In this document: piece after piece, positions 16,096-23,530 of the stretch
How positions within the stretch are numbered: the stretch's first letter is position 1
Layout of the letters: the number at the start of each line of letters is the position of its first letter
Assembly (NCBI GenBank): GCA_965248955.1
Contig: OZ252212.1
Coordinates: 1,942,148 to 2,006,147 of the forward strand
Reading direction: 5' to 3'
DNA: 64,000 nucleotides
DNA from: DAOUJH01 sp965248955
Lineage (GTDB): Bacteria; Chloroflexota; Dehalococcoidia; Lucifugimonadales; QGNO01
Translations under genes and position numbers: made by a program
Notes under the pieces: generated by a model
Told to the model about the DNA's origin: nothing
The model's database searches: none
Seen by the model: only the letters and a program-made list of their open reading frames with translations

Positions 16096-16749
16096 TCAGG
16101 TAATAGGCTGGTTGGAGGCTATACGTTCCACTGCCTTCTGTACATCGCCGAAGTCTTCGAATTCGAAGCAGCGAAGCCCACTGGACTGAAAGTGACTGTA
16201 GAGGGTGCTCCTAGCGATGACATAGTCCGCTTCTGACGCGGCTGGAATGTCGGACTTGCCGTCGCCTATATAAACTACGGAGCGGCGCTGGCTCTTATGG
16301 TAGCGCAGCCATGAGAGTTTGAAACCCTGTAAGCAATCCGAGCCAGACGGGTCTGGGTAGGACAATACGACCCTACTGGAGGTAATTTTGCTGCGGGCGC
16401 AGCGCACTTCGACGCTGGACAGGCCCAGACTGTGCATCACAGGGAGTATATAAAAGTCTAAACCGCTACTCACTACAGTGAAGTGAATGCCGCTGTCCAA
16501 GCAGTACTCTACGAACTGGGAAAAGCCGGGGCGCACTTCAACGTTGGCAAGCACAAAATCCTCTATGGCTGCTCCATCTGCATTGAGCAGTGCGAACTGG
16601 CGCCTGTTGTTCTCTTCAACAGTGATCTGCCCGGCGTCGTAGAGCGCCTGTACACACCGCCATCCCTCACTACCGAAGGCTTGTAACAGTAGATAGCTGA
16701 CGTTGCACGTGGCTATTGTGTCATCAAAATCACATTGTACAGTCAGCAT
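16096..16749 (-). CDS. HAD-superfamily phosphatase (MtnX/SerB-like)
   Basis: A 217-residue HAD hydrolase. Motif I is DFDDT with D7 and D9, motif II is VVSSG near residue 93, a conserved lysine lies near 150, and motif III/IV is YIGDGKSDIPAA. The size and motif layout fit the IB group that includes phosphoserine phosphatase and the MtnX phosphatase. It is the last of three minus-strand genes with a CDP-alcohol phosphotransferase and a nucleotidyltransferase, only 8 bases from its neighbour. It may dephosphorylate the phosphodiester intermediate made by them (inference). Confidence 0.85.
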   Translation of the reverse strand: MLTVQCDFDDTIATCNVSYLLLQAFGSEGWRCVQALYDAGQITVEENNRRQFALLNADGAAIEDFVLANVEVRPGFSQFVEYCLDSGIHFTVVSSGLDFYILPVMHSLGLSSVEVRCARSKITSSRVVLSYPDPSGSDCLQGFKLSWLRYHKSQRRSVVYIGDGKSDIPAASEADYVIARSTLYSHFQSSGLRCFEFEDFGDVQKAVERIASNQPIT

Positions 16750-16757
16750 AGAAGACC

Positions 16758-17372
16758 CTAGTCAATACCTCTTCTGGCTACGGCGAGGCGCCAGACCACG
16801 ACGAGGTTGGTTGCTGCGGCGAGGAGGAGGAGCGTGGCGGCGCCCTGTCCCACGATGGCTCCCAGCATGACCACAAGCAACCGTGCATCTCTGGAGGCAA
16901 GGGAACCGGCGAGGCCGGGAAACGCTCCTCCCAGAGTGGCCTCGGCGCGGGCGCGCGAGTAGCTGATCATAAGGGAGCCGGTGATGGCGAGGAGACCGAG
17001 AGCGAGCACCAGGGAATCCGCCGCCCTGGCTTCGAATTCTAGCGCCCAGTAGGTGAAGCCGGCCAGAATAGCCACGTCGGCGTAGCGGTCGAGCACGGCA
17101 TCAAAGAACCCGCCGAAGGGGCTGGCCATGTCCTTGAGGCGCGCCAGGTCTCCGTCCGCGCCGTCGACTATGGACGAGACTTGGGCGGCAATGCCGGCCC
17201 AGATGTTGTAGCCAGCAAAGAACAGCCATAGTGAAGCCAGTGCAATCACAAAGCTGACGAATGATACGTGGTTGGGGGTGAAGGGCGTCCTGGCCAACAG
17301 GGTGGCCAGGGGACGTGAAAGCCTCCGGTTAAGGTAACGGGAGACCAACCCTTCTTTCGGTGGTTGTGCCAT
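16758..17372 (-). CDS. CDP-alcohol phosphatidyltransferase family membrane enzyme
   Basis: A 204-residue integral membrane protein with about five or six hydrophobic segments. The signature D70-x-x-D73-G74-x-x-A77-R78-x8-G87-x3-D91-x3-D95 is complete. The family moves a phosphoalcohol from a CDP-activated donor to an alcohol acceptor, making phospholipids or, in some cases, di-myo-inositol phosphate. Its start overlaps the upstream nucleotidyltransferase gene by 44 bases, a sign of coupled translation. The partner makes a CDP-activated head group likely; the alcohol is not shown by sequence. Confidence 0.88.
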   Translation of the reverse strand: MAQPPKEGLVSRYLNRRLSRPLATLLARTPFTPNHVSFVSFVIALASLWLFFAGYNIWAGIAAQVSSIVDGADGDLARLKDMASPFGGFFDAVLDRYADVAILAGFTYWALEFEARAADSLVLALGLLAITGSLMISYSRARAEATLGGAFPGLAGSLASRDARLLVVMLGAIVGQGAATLLLLAAATNLVVVWRLAVARRGID

Positions 17373-18087
17373 TATCTCCAGAGACGGCTTTCCTTACGTA
17401 TACCAGGTCTTCCCACGTGTCCACGTCATGCCAGAAGCTGCCGGAGACGTCGCAGGCTTGCAAAGTGCCGCCCTCTTCGATCAGGCGAGTGACGGCGTGA
17501 CTGAGCTCGTACTGCTCTCTTTCTTCGGAGAGCTCTTTGTCGATTGCTCCGAAGATGTCGGGCGAGAATCTGAAAACGCCGGCATCTATGCCGTTCCAGT
17601 GCTCCAGGTCCTTCCCTATAGAAATTATGGAACCGTGCTCTTCCACCAGTACCTTGGTGCCTTCCTCCATCTGGCGTAGGGAGAAGTCGAAGTCAACGGC
17701 CAAAGCGTTGTCCTTTCCCTGGACGTCCGATAGAGGCGCAAGAAGGTCCGGTGAGACCATGTGGTCGGCCATGGAGAGGAGAATGTGCTCATCTTTGCTG
17801 AAGTGGCGGGCCGAGTAAACGGAGAGGGCGTTGCCCATCTCGTAGTGCGGGTTGAAGATGAATTGAATTTCGAGTCCGTACCGTGAACCGTTGCCCACCC
17901 AGCTCTCTAGGTATTCTCCCTGGTATCCGGTGATTATTGCTATGTTGGTGATTCCTGACTGAGCGAAAGCCTGCAAAGTGTAGTCTATGATAGGACGGCC
18001 TGCTACTGGAAGGAGCACCTTGTGTTTGACGCGATGGTGGCGGGCAAGCCTTGAACCGAACCCTGCCGCCAGTATCACTCCTTTCAT
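17329..18087 (-). CDS. sugar/polyol-phosphate nucleotidyltransferase (inositol-1-phosphate cytidylyltransferase-like)
   Basis: A 252-residue NTP transferase. The N-terminal signature VILAAGFGSRLARHHRVKHK is followed by PVAGRPIIDYTL, GNALSVYSAR, and LSMADHM. The N-x-x-S-x-x-S-A and MADH features recall inositol-1-phosphate cytidylyltransferases. A DVDTWEDL near the end matches the metal site of the class. ATG 18087 has GGGAGG upstream. It heads the three-gene unit with the CDP-alcohol transferase and a phosphatase. Together they could make a phospho-polyol lipid or a compatible solute; specificity is inferred from motifs and context only. Confidence 0.8.
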   Translation of the reverse strand: MKGVILAAGFGSRLARHHRVKHKVLLPVAGRPIIDYTLQAFAQSGITNIAIITGYQGEYLESWVGNGSRYGLEIQFIFNPHYEMGNALSVYSARHFSKDEHILLSMADHMVSPDLLAPLSDVQGKDNALAVDFDFSLRQMEEGTKVLVEEHGSIISIGKDLEHWNGIDAGVFRFSPDIFGAIDKELSEEREQYELSHAVTRLIEEGGTLQACDVSGSFWHDVDTWEDLVYVRKAVSGDNGTTTERRVGLPLP

Positions 18088-18191
18088 TTTGTTCAACCTC
18101 CCTTTTATGGCCTTATGACGCCCCCAAGTTGCCTCAAAAAGCGCAACGAAAACGCAAGGCAGCCATGGAGAGGCCGGCATGAAATAGAACG

Positions 18192-18243
18192 CTAACGGAG
18201 TTTAGCCATCGGCGCGGCTGTGAGCAGCGCATAACTCCGTTAG
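18192..18243. repeat. 11-bp inverted repeat, possible terminator of the transketolase operon
   Basis: CTAACGGAGTT at 18192-18202 is an exact complement of AACTCCGTTAG at 18233-18243, with a 30-base loop. It lies between the end of the transketolase genes and the start of the nucleotidyltransferase on the minus strand. No clean T-run follows on that strand, so it may be a terminator, a leader element or an operator. Confidence 0.6.
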
Positions 18244-18331
18244 GACTGTGTTTTAACAGCAATGGGGCAAATCTGTCAAATGCCAGGCGTCAAATGGGAG
18301 AGCGGCCTTGGTGGATCAGCCCTTCAATCGC

Positions 18332-19267
18332 TCAGGCGCTCTTGCGGCCCAGGACGCGTCGGGCGGCATTGACTACGTCGGAGGCGGCAAGGCCGTATTT
18401 GTCGAACAGCTCCTGGGGCTTTCCGGATTCGGCGTAGCCTGTGACCGCCACCATCTCTATGGGGACGGCCTGGATTCCCGCGGCGGCCTGCGAAACGAGA
18501 CTGCCCAGTCCGCCGTGAATATAGTGCTCCTCGGCGGTGACTATGGCTCCGGTGCGGCAGGCGTCGGCTACGGCGTCCAGGTCAAGAGGCTGAAGGGTGG
18601 ACATGTTGACCACGCGAGCCTCGATGCCTTCCCGCGACAGGGCATCCGCCGCTTCCAGGGCCGTGGACACCATTATGCCGCAGGCAATGATGGCCAGGTG
18701 GTCCCCGGGGCGGAGCGTCTCCGCCTTCCCCAAAGTGAATTCAGCCCCGTTGGGGTGGAGCACGGGAATGGCGGGCCGTGAAAGACGGATGTAGAAGGGT
18801 CCTTTCTTGTTGGCGGCAAGCCTGACCGCGGCCTCCGTTTCAGGCCCGTCGCTGGGGACTACTACGTTGAACCCGGGCAGAGCGCACATGAGAGCTATGT
18901 CCTCTATGGACTGGGCGGAGATGCCGTCTTCGCCGGTGAGCAGGCCGGCATGGGTGCAAACTATCTTCACGTTGGCGTTCATCTGGGCTATGTTGATCCG
19001 TATCTGGTCGTAGGGGCGTCCCGTACCGAAAACGGCGAACGTGGAGGCAAAGGGGACCTTGCCGGACATGGCTAGGCCGGCGGCCATGCTCATCATATTC
19101 TGCTCGGCGGGGCCAAGATCGAAGAAGCGGTCGGGGTACTCTTTGGCGAACAGGGAGGCGTTGGTGGAAACGTTGAGGTCGCCGCCCAGGACTACCACGT
19201 CCGGGTGGCTCCTCCCCAACTCCAAGAGTGTCCGGCCAAAGGCTTCACGCGTAGCTGCTGTGGTCAT
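18332..19267 (-). CDS. transketolase, C-terminal subunit
   Basis: A 311-residue protein covering the pyrimidine-binding and C-terminal domains of transketolase. The cofactor-activating glutamate lies in DLGPAEQNMMSMAAGLA, and the C-terminal domain includes TAEEHYIHGGLGS. It pairs with the thiamine-diphosphate-binding subunit encoded just upstream to form the split, two-chain enzyme that moves C2 units between sugar phosphates. The ATG at 19267 has AGGAAC upstream and lies 10 bases past the partner gene. The split form is common in bacteria outside Proteobacteria. Confidence 0.93.
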   Translation of the reverse strand: MTTAATREAFGRTLLELGRSHPDVVVLGGDLNVSTNASLFAKEYPDRFFDLGPAEQNMMSMAAGLAMSGKVPFASTFAVFGTGRPYDQIRINIAQMNANVKIVCTHAGLLTGEDGISAQSIEDIALMCALPGFNVVVPSDGPETEAAVRLAANKKGPFYIRLSRPAIPVLHPNGAEFTLGKAETLRPGDHLAIIACGIMVSTALEAADALSREGIEARVVNMSTLQPLDLDAVADACRTGAIVTAEEHYIHGGLGSLVSQAAAGIQAVPIEMVAVTGYAESGKPQELFDKYGLAASDVVNAARRVLGRKSA

Positions 19268-19277
19268 GATTCCGTTC

Positions 19278-20249
19278 CTAGGTGGTGACTAAGCTGCTGT
19301 TTTCAATCTCTTCGACGAGTGCGGAAATGCTCTGTTCCGCGTAGCCCATCTCCGTCATGGCCTCTTTGGCTTCTTCAGCCGAGAAGCCGAGCTCGATAGT
19401 GGCCTGCCCCGCCTGTTCCCAGGAGGGGGCTTTGCCGTGAAAGCTGGGGTTGTTCTCCATGAAACTGACACCCTTGCCTTTCACGGTGTTGGCTATGATA
19501 ACCGTGGGCTGCCCCTTGACTTCTCTGGCGCGCTGGAATCCTCTGTACAGGGCCGGAATGCTGTGCCCGTTGACCGTCAGGACCCGCCAGCCGAAGGAGC
19601 GCCATTTCTGCGCCAGCGGTTCCAGCTCCATGACTTCGTGGGTGAATCGGTCGTTCTGGATGCGGTTGCGGTCCACAATGGCGGTCACTGTATCGATCTT
19701 GTAATGGGCCGCTGACATTGCCGCTTCCCAGACCTGCCCTTCGTCGCACTCGCCGTCACCCAGCAGGACGTAGGTGTGGTAGCTCTTGCCGTCGACTCTG
19801 CCCGCCAGGGCTACTCCTATGCCAAATGAAAGCCCCATGCCCAGGGAACCGCCGGACATCTCGACGCCGGGAGTGTCTATCTTGGCGTGGCCCTGCAAGT
19901 TACTGTCGATTTTGCGGAAGGAGCTCAGGTCGCTCAGCGGGTAGTAACCTCTGTGAGCCAGCACCGTATAGAGAGCGGGACAGGCGTGCGCCTTGCTGAG
20001 GATGAAGCGGTCTCTATCCGGGAAGTGGGGGTCTTGCGGATTGTGGCGAAGCACTTTGTAATACAGCGTGGTCAGAATATCGGTCTCGGAAAGGGAGCCG
20101 CCTGAATGGCCGCTGCCTGCTTCCGCGATGCTGAAGAGCAGGTCGCGGCGGATCTTGCGGGCGGTCTCCATGAGGTGCGATCTTTCTTGTGATGAAAGCG
20201 GTCTGGTGAGATCAGGTGACGAAAGCGCATGCCCACGGTCGAGTGTCAT
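19278..20249 (-). CDS. transketolase, N-terminal (ThDP-binding) subunit
   Basis: A 323-residue protein with the thiamine diphosphate fold: GSGHSGGSLSETDIL, the catalytic and phosphate-binding LSKAHACPALYTVL, and the metal motif GDGECDEGQVWEAAM through DRNRIQND. I choose ATG 20249, behind GGGAGTT, over a GTG at 20279 that lies too close to the predicted transcription start. The protein works with the C-terminal subunit downstream in the pentose phosphate pathway. A TTACAA-16-TATAAT promoter lies just upstream. Confidence 0.93.
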   Translation of the reverse strand: MTLDRGHALSSPDLTRPLSSQERSHLMETARKIRRDLLFSIAEAGSGHSGGSLSETDILTTLYYKVLRHNPQDPHFPDRDRFILSKAHACPALYTVLAHRGYYPLSDLSSFRKIDSNLQGHAKIDTPGVEMSGGSLGMGLSFGIGVALAGRVDGKSYHTYVLLGDGECDEGQVWEAAMSAAHYKIDTVTAIVDRNRIQNDRFTHEVMELEPLAQKWRSFGWRVLTVNGHSIPALYRGFQRAREVKGQPTVIIANTVKGKGVSFMENNPSFHGKAPSWEQAGQATIELGFSAEEAKEAMTEMGYAEQSISALVEEIENSSLVTT

Positions 20250-20284
20250 AGAACGCAGAACTCCCACAGAGAATAGCACAAGTG

Positions 20285-20312
20285 ATTATAACAGTCTGAA
20301 AGCCCGTTGTAA
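20285..20312 (-). promoter_or_regulatory. promoter of the split transketolase operon
   Basis: On the minus strand TTACAA (20312-20307) and TATAAT (20290-20285) are 16 bases apart. The expected start of transcription is near 20278, about 30 bases before the chosen ATG. Confidence 0.65.
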
Positions 20313-20366
20313 GGGGGGTATGCTACCGTTTTACAATGGAGTCATAGAGTATGCTTCAGGCCTGAG

Positions 20367-21206
20367 ATGATAATAGACTTTCATACCCACGTATTCCCGC
20401 CCCGGCTTGTGGAGGGGCGCAGCGCTCATTCGAAGCGGGACACCACCCTAGCAGCGCTGTTTGCTAACCCCAACGCCCCTATGGCAACCGCCGGCGACCT
20501 GATTTCCGCCATGGATGAAGCCGGGGTAGATGCCGCCGTGATCATGGGTGTGGGCTGGACGGATAGAGGCATCGCTCGGGAGGCCAACGACTACCTCTTG
20601 GAGTCGGCGGCGCGTTACAGCGGCAGACTTGTACCGTTTTGCTCCGTAAACCCCGCCTGGGGCGAAGACGCTCTGAGTGAAATCGACCGCTGTGCCGCCT
20701 TGGGGGCCAGGGGAGTGGGAGAACTCAACCCCGATACGCAGGGGTTCAAGCTAGAAGACTCGTCATTGATGGACCCGTTTCTGGATTGCGTGAAGTCGCG
20801 GAACATGGTGCTGCTCACGCATTCTTCCGAACCGGTGGGGCACGTGTATCCGGGCAAGGGCACGGTGACGCCGGCCGTGTTGATGGAATTCATAGAGAGA
20901 TACCCGGACGTCGCCATAGTTTGCTCGCACTGGGGAGGCGGCCTGCCCTTCTACTCCCTAATGCCTGAAGTGAAGCGGGCTTTGAGCAACGTCTATTTCG
21001 ACAGTGCCGCTTCGCCGTTCCTGTACCGCGCTTCCATCTATTCGCTGATGTCGCAAGCGGCCCGCCCCGGCTCGATATTGTTCGGCTCCGATTTTCCCTT
21101 GCTGAGACCGGGACGGCTGATGAGACACATTAGAGCCGCTGATATCTCCGCAGAAGAGAAGGAACGTATCCTAGGGGGAAACGCACAGCGGCTGCTGGGT
21201 TTGTAG
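20367..21206 (+). CDS. amidohydrolase family protein (ACMSD-like)
   Basis: A 279-residue TIM-barrel metal-dependent hydrolase. The metal-binding HxH is at residues 6-8 (DFHTH), a further histidine lies in LLTHSS, another in VCSHWGGGLPFY, and the catalytic Asp in FGSDFPL. These match the amidohydrolase-2/ACMSD group, which decarboxylates or hydrolyses organic acids. ATG 20367 has no strong Shine-Dalgarno sequence. The thpR gene follows three bases later, so they form an operon. The substrate is unknown. Confidence 0.9.
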   Translation: MIIDFHTHVFPPRLVEGRSAHSKRDTTLAALFANPNAPMATAGDLISAMDEAGVDAAVIMGVGWTDRGIAREANDYLLESAARYSGRLVPFCSVNPAWGEDALSEIDRCAALGARGVGELNPDTQGFKLEDSSLMDPFLDCVKSRNMVLLTHSSEPVGHVYPGKGTVTPAVLMEFIERYPDVAIVCSHWGGGLPFYSLMPEVKRALSNVYFDSAASPFLYRASIYSLMSQAARPGSILFGSDFPLLRPGRLMRHIRAADISAEEKERILGGNAQRLLGL

Positions 21207-21209
21207 AAG

Positions 21210-21812
21210 ATGCAAAGGGATGGAGACGCCGGCGTTTCAAGGCTGTTTATTGCAGTGCAACTGACGCCTGCCGCTCACCGGCACGTAGCGAAAGCGCTCC
21301 GAATATTCAAAGGGGGACTCCCTTTCGACGTGCGCTGGGTGAACCCGGAGGGCGTCCATCTTACGCTGAAGTTCCTGGGTAACGTATCAAAGGATGCAAT
21401 ACCTATCATAGAAAGCGGCATGCGCCGGGCAGCAGAGGGGATTTGCCTCTTCACCGTACGGATACAAGGCGCGGGTTGCTTCCCCAGTTCCAGGCGGCCG
21501 CGTGTGCTATGGCTGGGACTGCAGGGCGAGTTGGAGCCCTTGCTGACCGCTCAGTCCCGGCTGGAGGATTCATTGGAGGCGTCGGGGGTGGATAGGGAGA
21601 CCAGGAGATTCCGTCCGCATTTGACGCTGGGTCGTGTCAGCAGCGGTTTGTCCGAAGGTCGGGCGGGAAGATTGAAAGAGACGTTGGAGGCTGTAGGGGA
21701 GATGGGGCCCTGCGACCTTCCCGTAGATGGGCTGAGCCTCATGGAAAGCGTTCTGGGAAAGGAAGGGGCCGTGTATACTCGGAGGGCTTATGTTGCCGTA
21801 AACCGGCGTTAA
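21210..21812 (+). CDS. thpR: RNA 2',3'-cyclic phosphodiesterase (2'-5' RNA ligase family) ThpR
   Basis: A 200-residue member of the 2H phosphoesterase superfamily. Both catalytic HxTx motifs are present: HLTL at residue 50 and HLTL at residue 137. The family opens 2',3'-cyclic phosphates at RNA ends and can ligate tRNA halves in reverse. RLFIAVQL near the start and VRWVNPEGVHLTLKFLGNV are typical. It is cotranscribed with the upstream amidohydrolase; no functional link between them is known to me. Confidence 0.92.
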   Translation: MQRDGDAGVSRLFIAVQLTPAAHRHVAKALRIFKGGLPFDVRWVNPEGVHLTLKFLGNVSKDAIPIIESGMRRAAEGICLFTVRIQGAGCFPSSRRPRVLWLGLQGELEPLLTAQSRLEDSLEASGVDRETRRFRPHLTLGRVSSGLSEGRAGRLKETLEAVGEMGPCDLPVDGLSLMESVLGKEGAVYTRRAYVAVNRR

Positions 21813-21818
21813 TATTGC

Positions 21819-21846
21819 TTGCATAGTGCGGAGGTTGTGATATACT
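21819..21846 (+). promoter_or_regulatory. promoter of the zinc-ribbon gene
   Basis: TTGCAT (21819-21824) and TATACT (21841-21846) are 16 bases apart and lie 40 bases before the TTG start. Both boxes are near consensus. Confidence 0.65.
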
Positions 21847-21886
21847 TCTCAAACTCTCACGGTTGCATTAGGATGAGGAGGTACAA

Positions 21887-22096
21887 TTGGAGGCTACATA
21901 CCCCAGCTGTCAGCAATGCGAAAGAGGTCTTCTGGTGCCCCTATCTGATTTTGGAAGCCAGGGCGCCCCAATACAGTACAAAGCCTGGGTGTGCACCAAC
22001 CCGGACTGCGGGTTCAATATCAAGATCAGAAACGGCGACGTTTATCTGAACGAGCCGATTCACAGCGGTGTCAACCACGTTTCCAGGGTTCGCTAA
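21887..22096 (+). CDS. small zinc-ribbon protein
   Basis: A 69-residue protein starting at TTG, six bases after AGGAGG. Four cysteines form a likely zinc ribbon: C8-x-x-C11 and C36-x4-C41, the second in WVCTNPDCGFN. The remainder is beta-rich and polar, ending in NEPIHSGVNHVSRVR. No enzymatic motif is visible; such ribbons usually bind nucleic acid or a protein partner. It has its own promoter and no operon partner. Confidence 0.75.
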   Translation: MEATYPSCQQCERGLLVPLSDFGSQGAPIQYKAWVCTNPDCGFNIKIRNGDVYLNEPIHSGVNHVSRVR

Positions 22097-22247
22097 CCAG
22101 TACCGGCCGGGCATACGGCTAGGATGGTGCTGCTTGAAACAAGCCGTTTCTTGTAGTTGCGGTTGGCGTTTGCGTCTACCTGCATTTATCATTAGTGGAC
22201 GCTGAGCAAACCGGTGAGCTGCGAGCGATGCAGCACGCTCTTATGAA

Positions 22248-23120
22248 ATGGCAGTCATGACCCACCGATCACGCCGCTTTGCCGCCATGGCATCCATTGC
22301 CGTTGGCATCCTGCTTATCTCGGTTGCCGGTATCTACATGGTACTGGGCTGGTCGATGAGTTGGGTGCTGGACTCTCTGGAGTTCGATGGTGATGCCGGC
22401 TCACCGGTCATAGTCACCGAGCCGGGAAACAGGACCTTGGAAGATATAAGAGGCGAGGATGTTTCCCAGCAGTCCGTCCAACAGCCAGGGGGCCCGGCCT
22501 CCTTCCCGGATCCCGGCAGCGTACGCCTTTACCCCGGTGAGAATCTCCCGTTCATCGCTTGGGACGACCCCTGGACAGCGCAACCTTCCTTTGGAATAGA
22601 GGATGACCTGTTGGAGGGGTTCCATCTCCTCGACGAGTCCCAGATTGCCGCCGTGGGAGAGATGCCTTCTGCCACGTCCATTGGGATTCCCTCCATTGGG
22701 CTGGAGGCGCCGATTCAGGAACTGGGCATAATAGACCTTGGCGACGCACGCCAGTACGAAACGCCCAACAGAGCGGTTGGCCATATTCCGGAGACCGCCA
22801 ATGCCGGTGAGCTGGGCAACGTGTGGCTGTTTGGCCATTTGCAGAGTCCGCTGCGCGGTGAGGGTTCCGTATTCAGAAACCTTCCTCTCATCCCCGATAG
22901 ATTGAGGAATGGTGAGCGGGTGTACGTTGTGCTAGACGGCCCGGCGGGCAGCTACCTGTACGAGGCTAAATCGACAACCGTGCTTCACCAGGACGAGTTG
23001 AGTCTATATCCGTCGGACGGAGCCACTGTAACGCTGGTGACCTGCGTACCAACGTTTGTCTATGACCATAGACTGCTGGTTACGGGCGAGCTAGTAGGCT
23101 TCAAGCCGCTTCCTGTATGA
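22248..23120 (+). CDS. sortase (membrane-anchored transpeptidase)
   Basis: A 290-residue protein. A membrane anchor spans about residues 11-35, followed by a long acidic stalk and a C-terminal sortase domain. The catalytic residues are H197 in LFGHLQS, C266 in TLVTCVP and R275 in YDHRLLV. Sortases attach proteins bearing a C-terminal LPxTG-like signal to cell-surface acceptors. No LPxTG substrate is encoded here, so it may be a housekeeping or class D/E-like enzyme. Two in-frame starts are possible (22248 and 22257); neither has a clear ribosome site. Confidence 0.9.
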   Translation: MAVMTHRSRRFAAMASIAVGILLISVAGIYMVLGWSMSWVLDSLEFDGDAGSPVIVTEPGNRTLEDIRGEDVSQQSVQQPGGPASFPDPGSVRLYPGENLPFIAWDDPWTAQPSFGIEDDLLEGFHLLDESQIAAVGEMPSATSIGIPSIGLEAPIQELGIIDLGDARQYETPNRAVGHIPETANAGELGNVWLFGHLQSPLRGEGSVFRNLPLIPDRLRNGERVYVVLDGPAGSYLYEAKSTTVLHQDELSLYPSDGATVTLVTCVPTFVYDHRLLVTGELVGFKPLPV

Positions 23121-23187
23121 AGGCAATGACTCTCCTGGAACAGTGGAACGCCCGCTTCTGGGCTTGGATTGGGCAAGGGAACCTTTC

Positions 23188-23216
23188 TTGACACCTCTTA
23201 CCGCGCTCCCTATAAT
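23188..23216 (+). promoter_or_regulatory. consensus sigma-70 promoter of the tryptophan block
   Basis: TTGACA (23188-23193) and TATAAT (23211-23216) match consensus exactly at 17-base spacing. Transcription should start near 23223, at the beginning of the T-box leader. Confidence 0.92.
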
Positions 23217-23222
23217 CTGAGT

Positions 23223-23494
23223 TGCTAAAGACAGCAAAGGCTTGGAAGGGGAGTAGTAAGTCGCCAGCGAGGCCCAGAGAGCCGGGTGAGGTGGGAGCCG
23301 GTGCCAAGCGCAAGGACTGAATGGACCCCAGAGCCGCAGCCCGAAACCGTTAGGGAGTAGGCGTTGCCGGAGGAGCACCGTTACAGGTTCAGGCGCATGC
23401 CGAAAGGCCCCGCGCCGTGAGAGATCCCGATATGTTCGGGATGAAAAAGGGTGGCACCACGGAGAAGCCCCGTCCCTATATGGACGGGGCTTCT
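23223..23494 (+). ncRNA. T-box riboswitch, tRNA-Trp specific
   Basis: The roughly 270-base leader has the main T-box landmarks in order. AGTA appears in the lower stem I, then a CAGAGAGCCGGGTGAGG block of the apical stem I. The specifier loop GAATGGACC follows, with codon TGG at 23322-23324 followed by A. The T-box AGGGTGGCACCACGG lies at 23448-23462 and overlaps a strong terminator. Uncharged tRNA-Trp should bind the TGG specifier and pair its CCA end in the T-box, letting transcription enter trpB2, trpS and the genes beyond. The specifier agrees with the genes downstream. Confidence 0.95.
23463..23494 (+). terminator. T-box attenuator terminator
   Basis: A 13-bp perfect stem (23463-23475 with 23482-23494) with loop CTATAT and a short TT tail. 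Its left arm follows and overlaps the end of the T-box, as needed for exclusion by the antiterminator. Confidence 0.9.
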
Positions 23495-23530
23495 TGCGTT
23501 GAGGCGCAGTTCAAAAACAAGGGGGGACCA

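Noticed and set aside
23417..23530. Extended N-terminus of TrpB2 from ATG or GTG codons in the leader
   Set aside because: This region is the T-box and its terminator; the family start and ribosome site point to GTG 23531.
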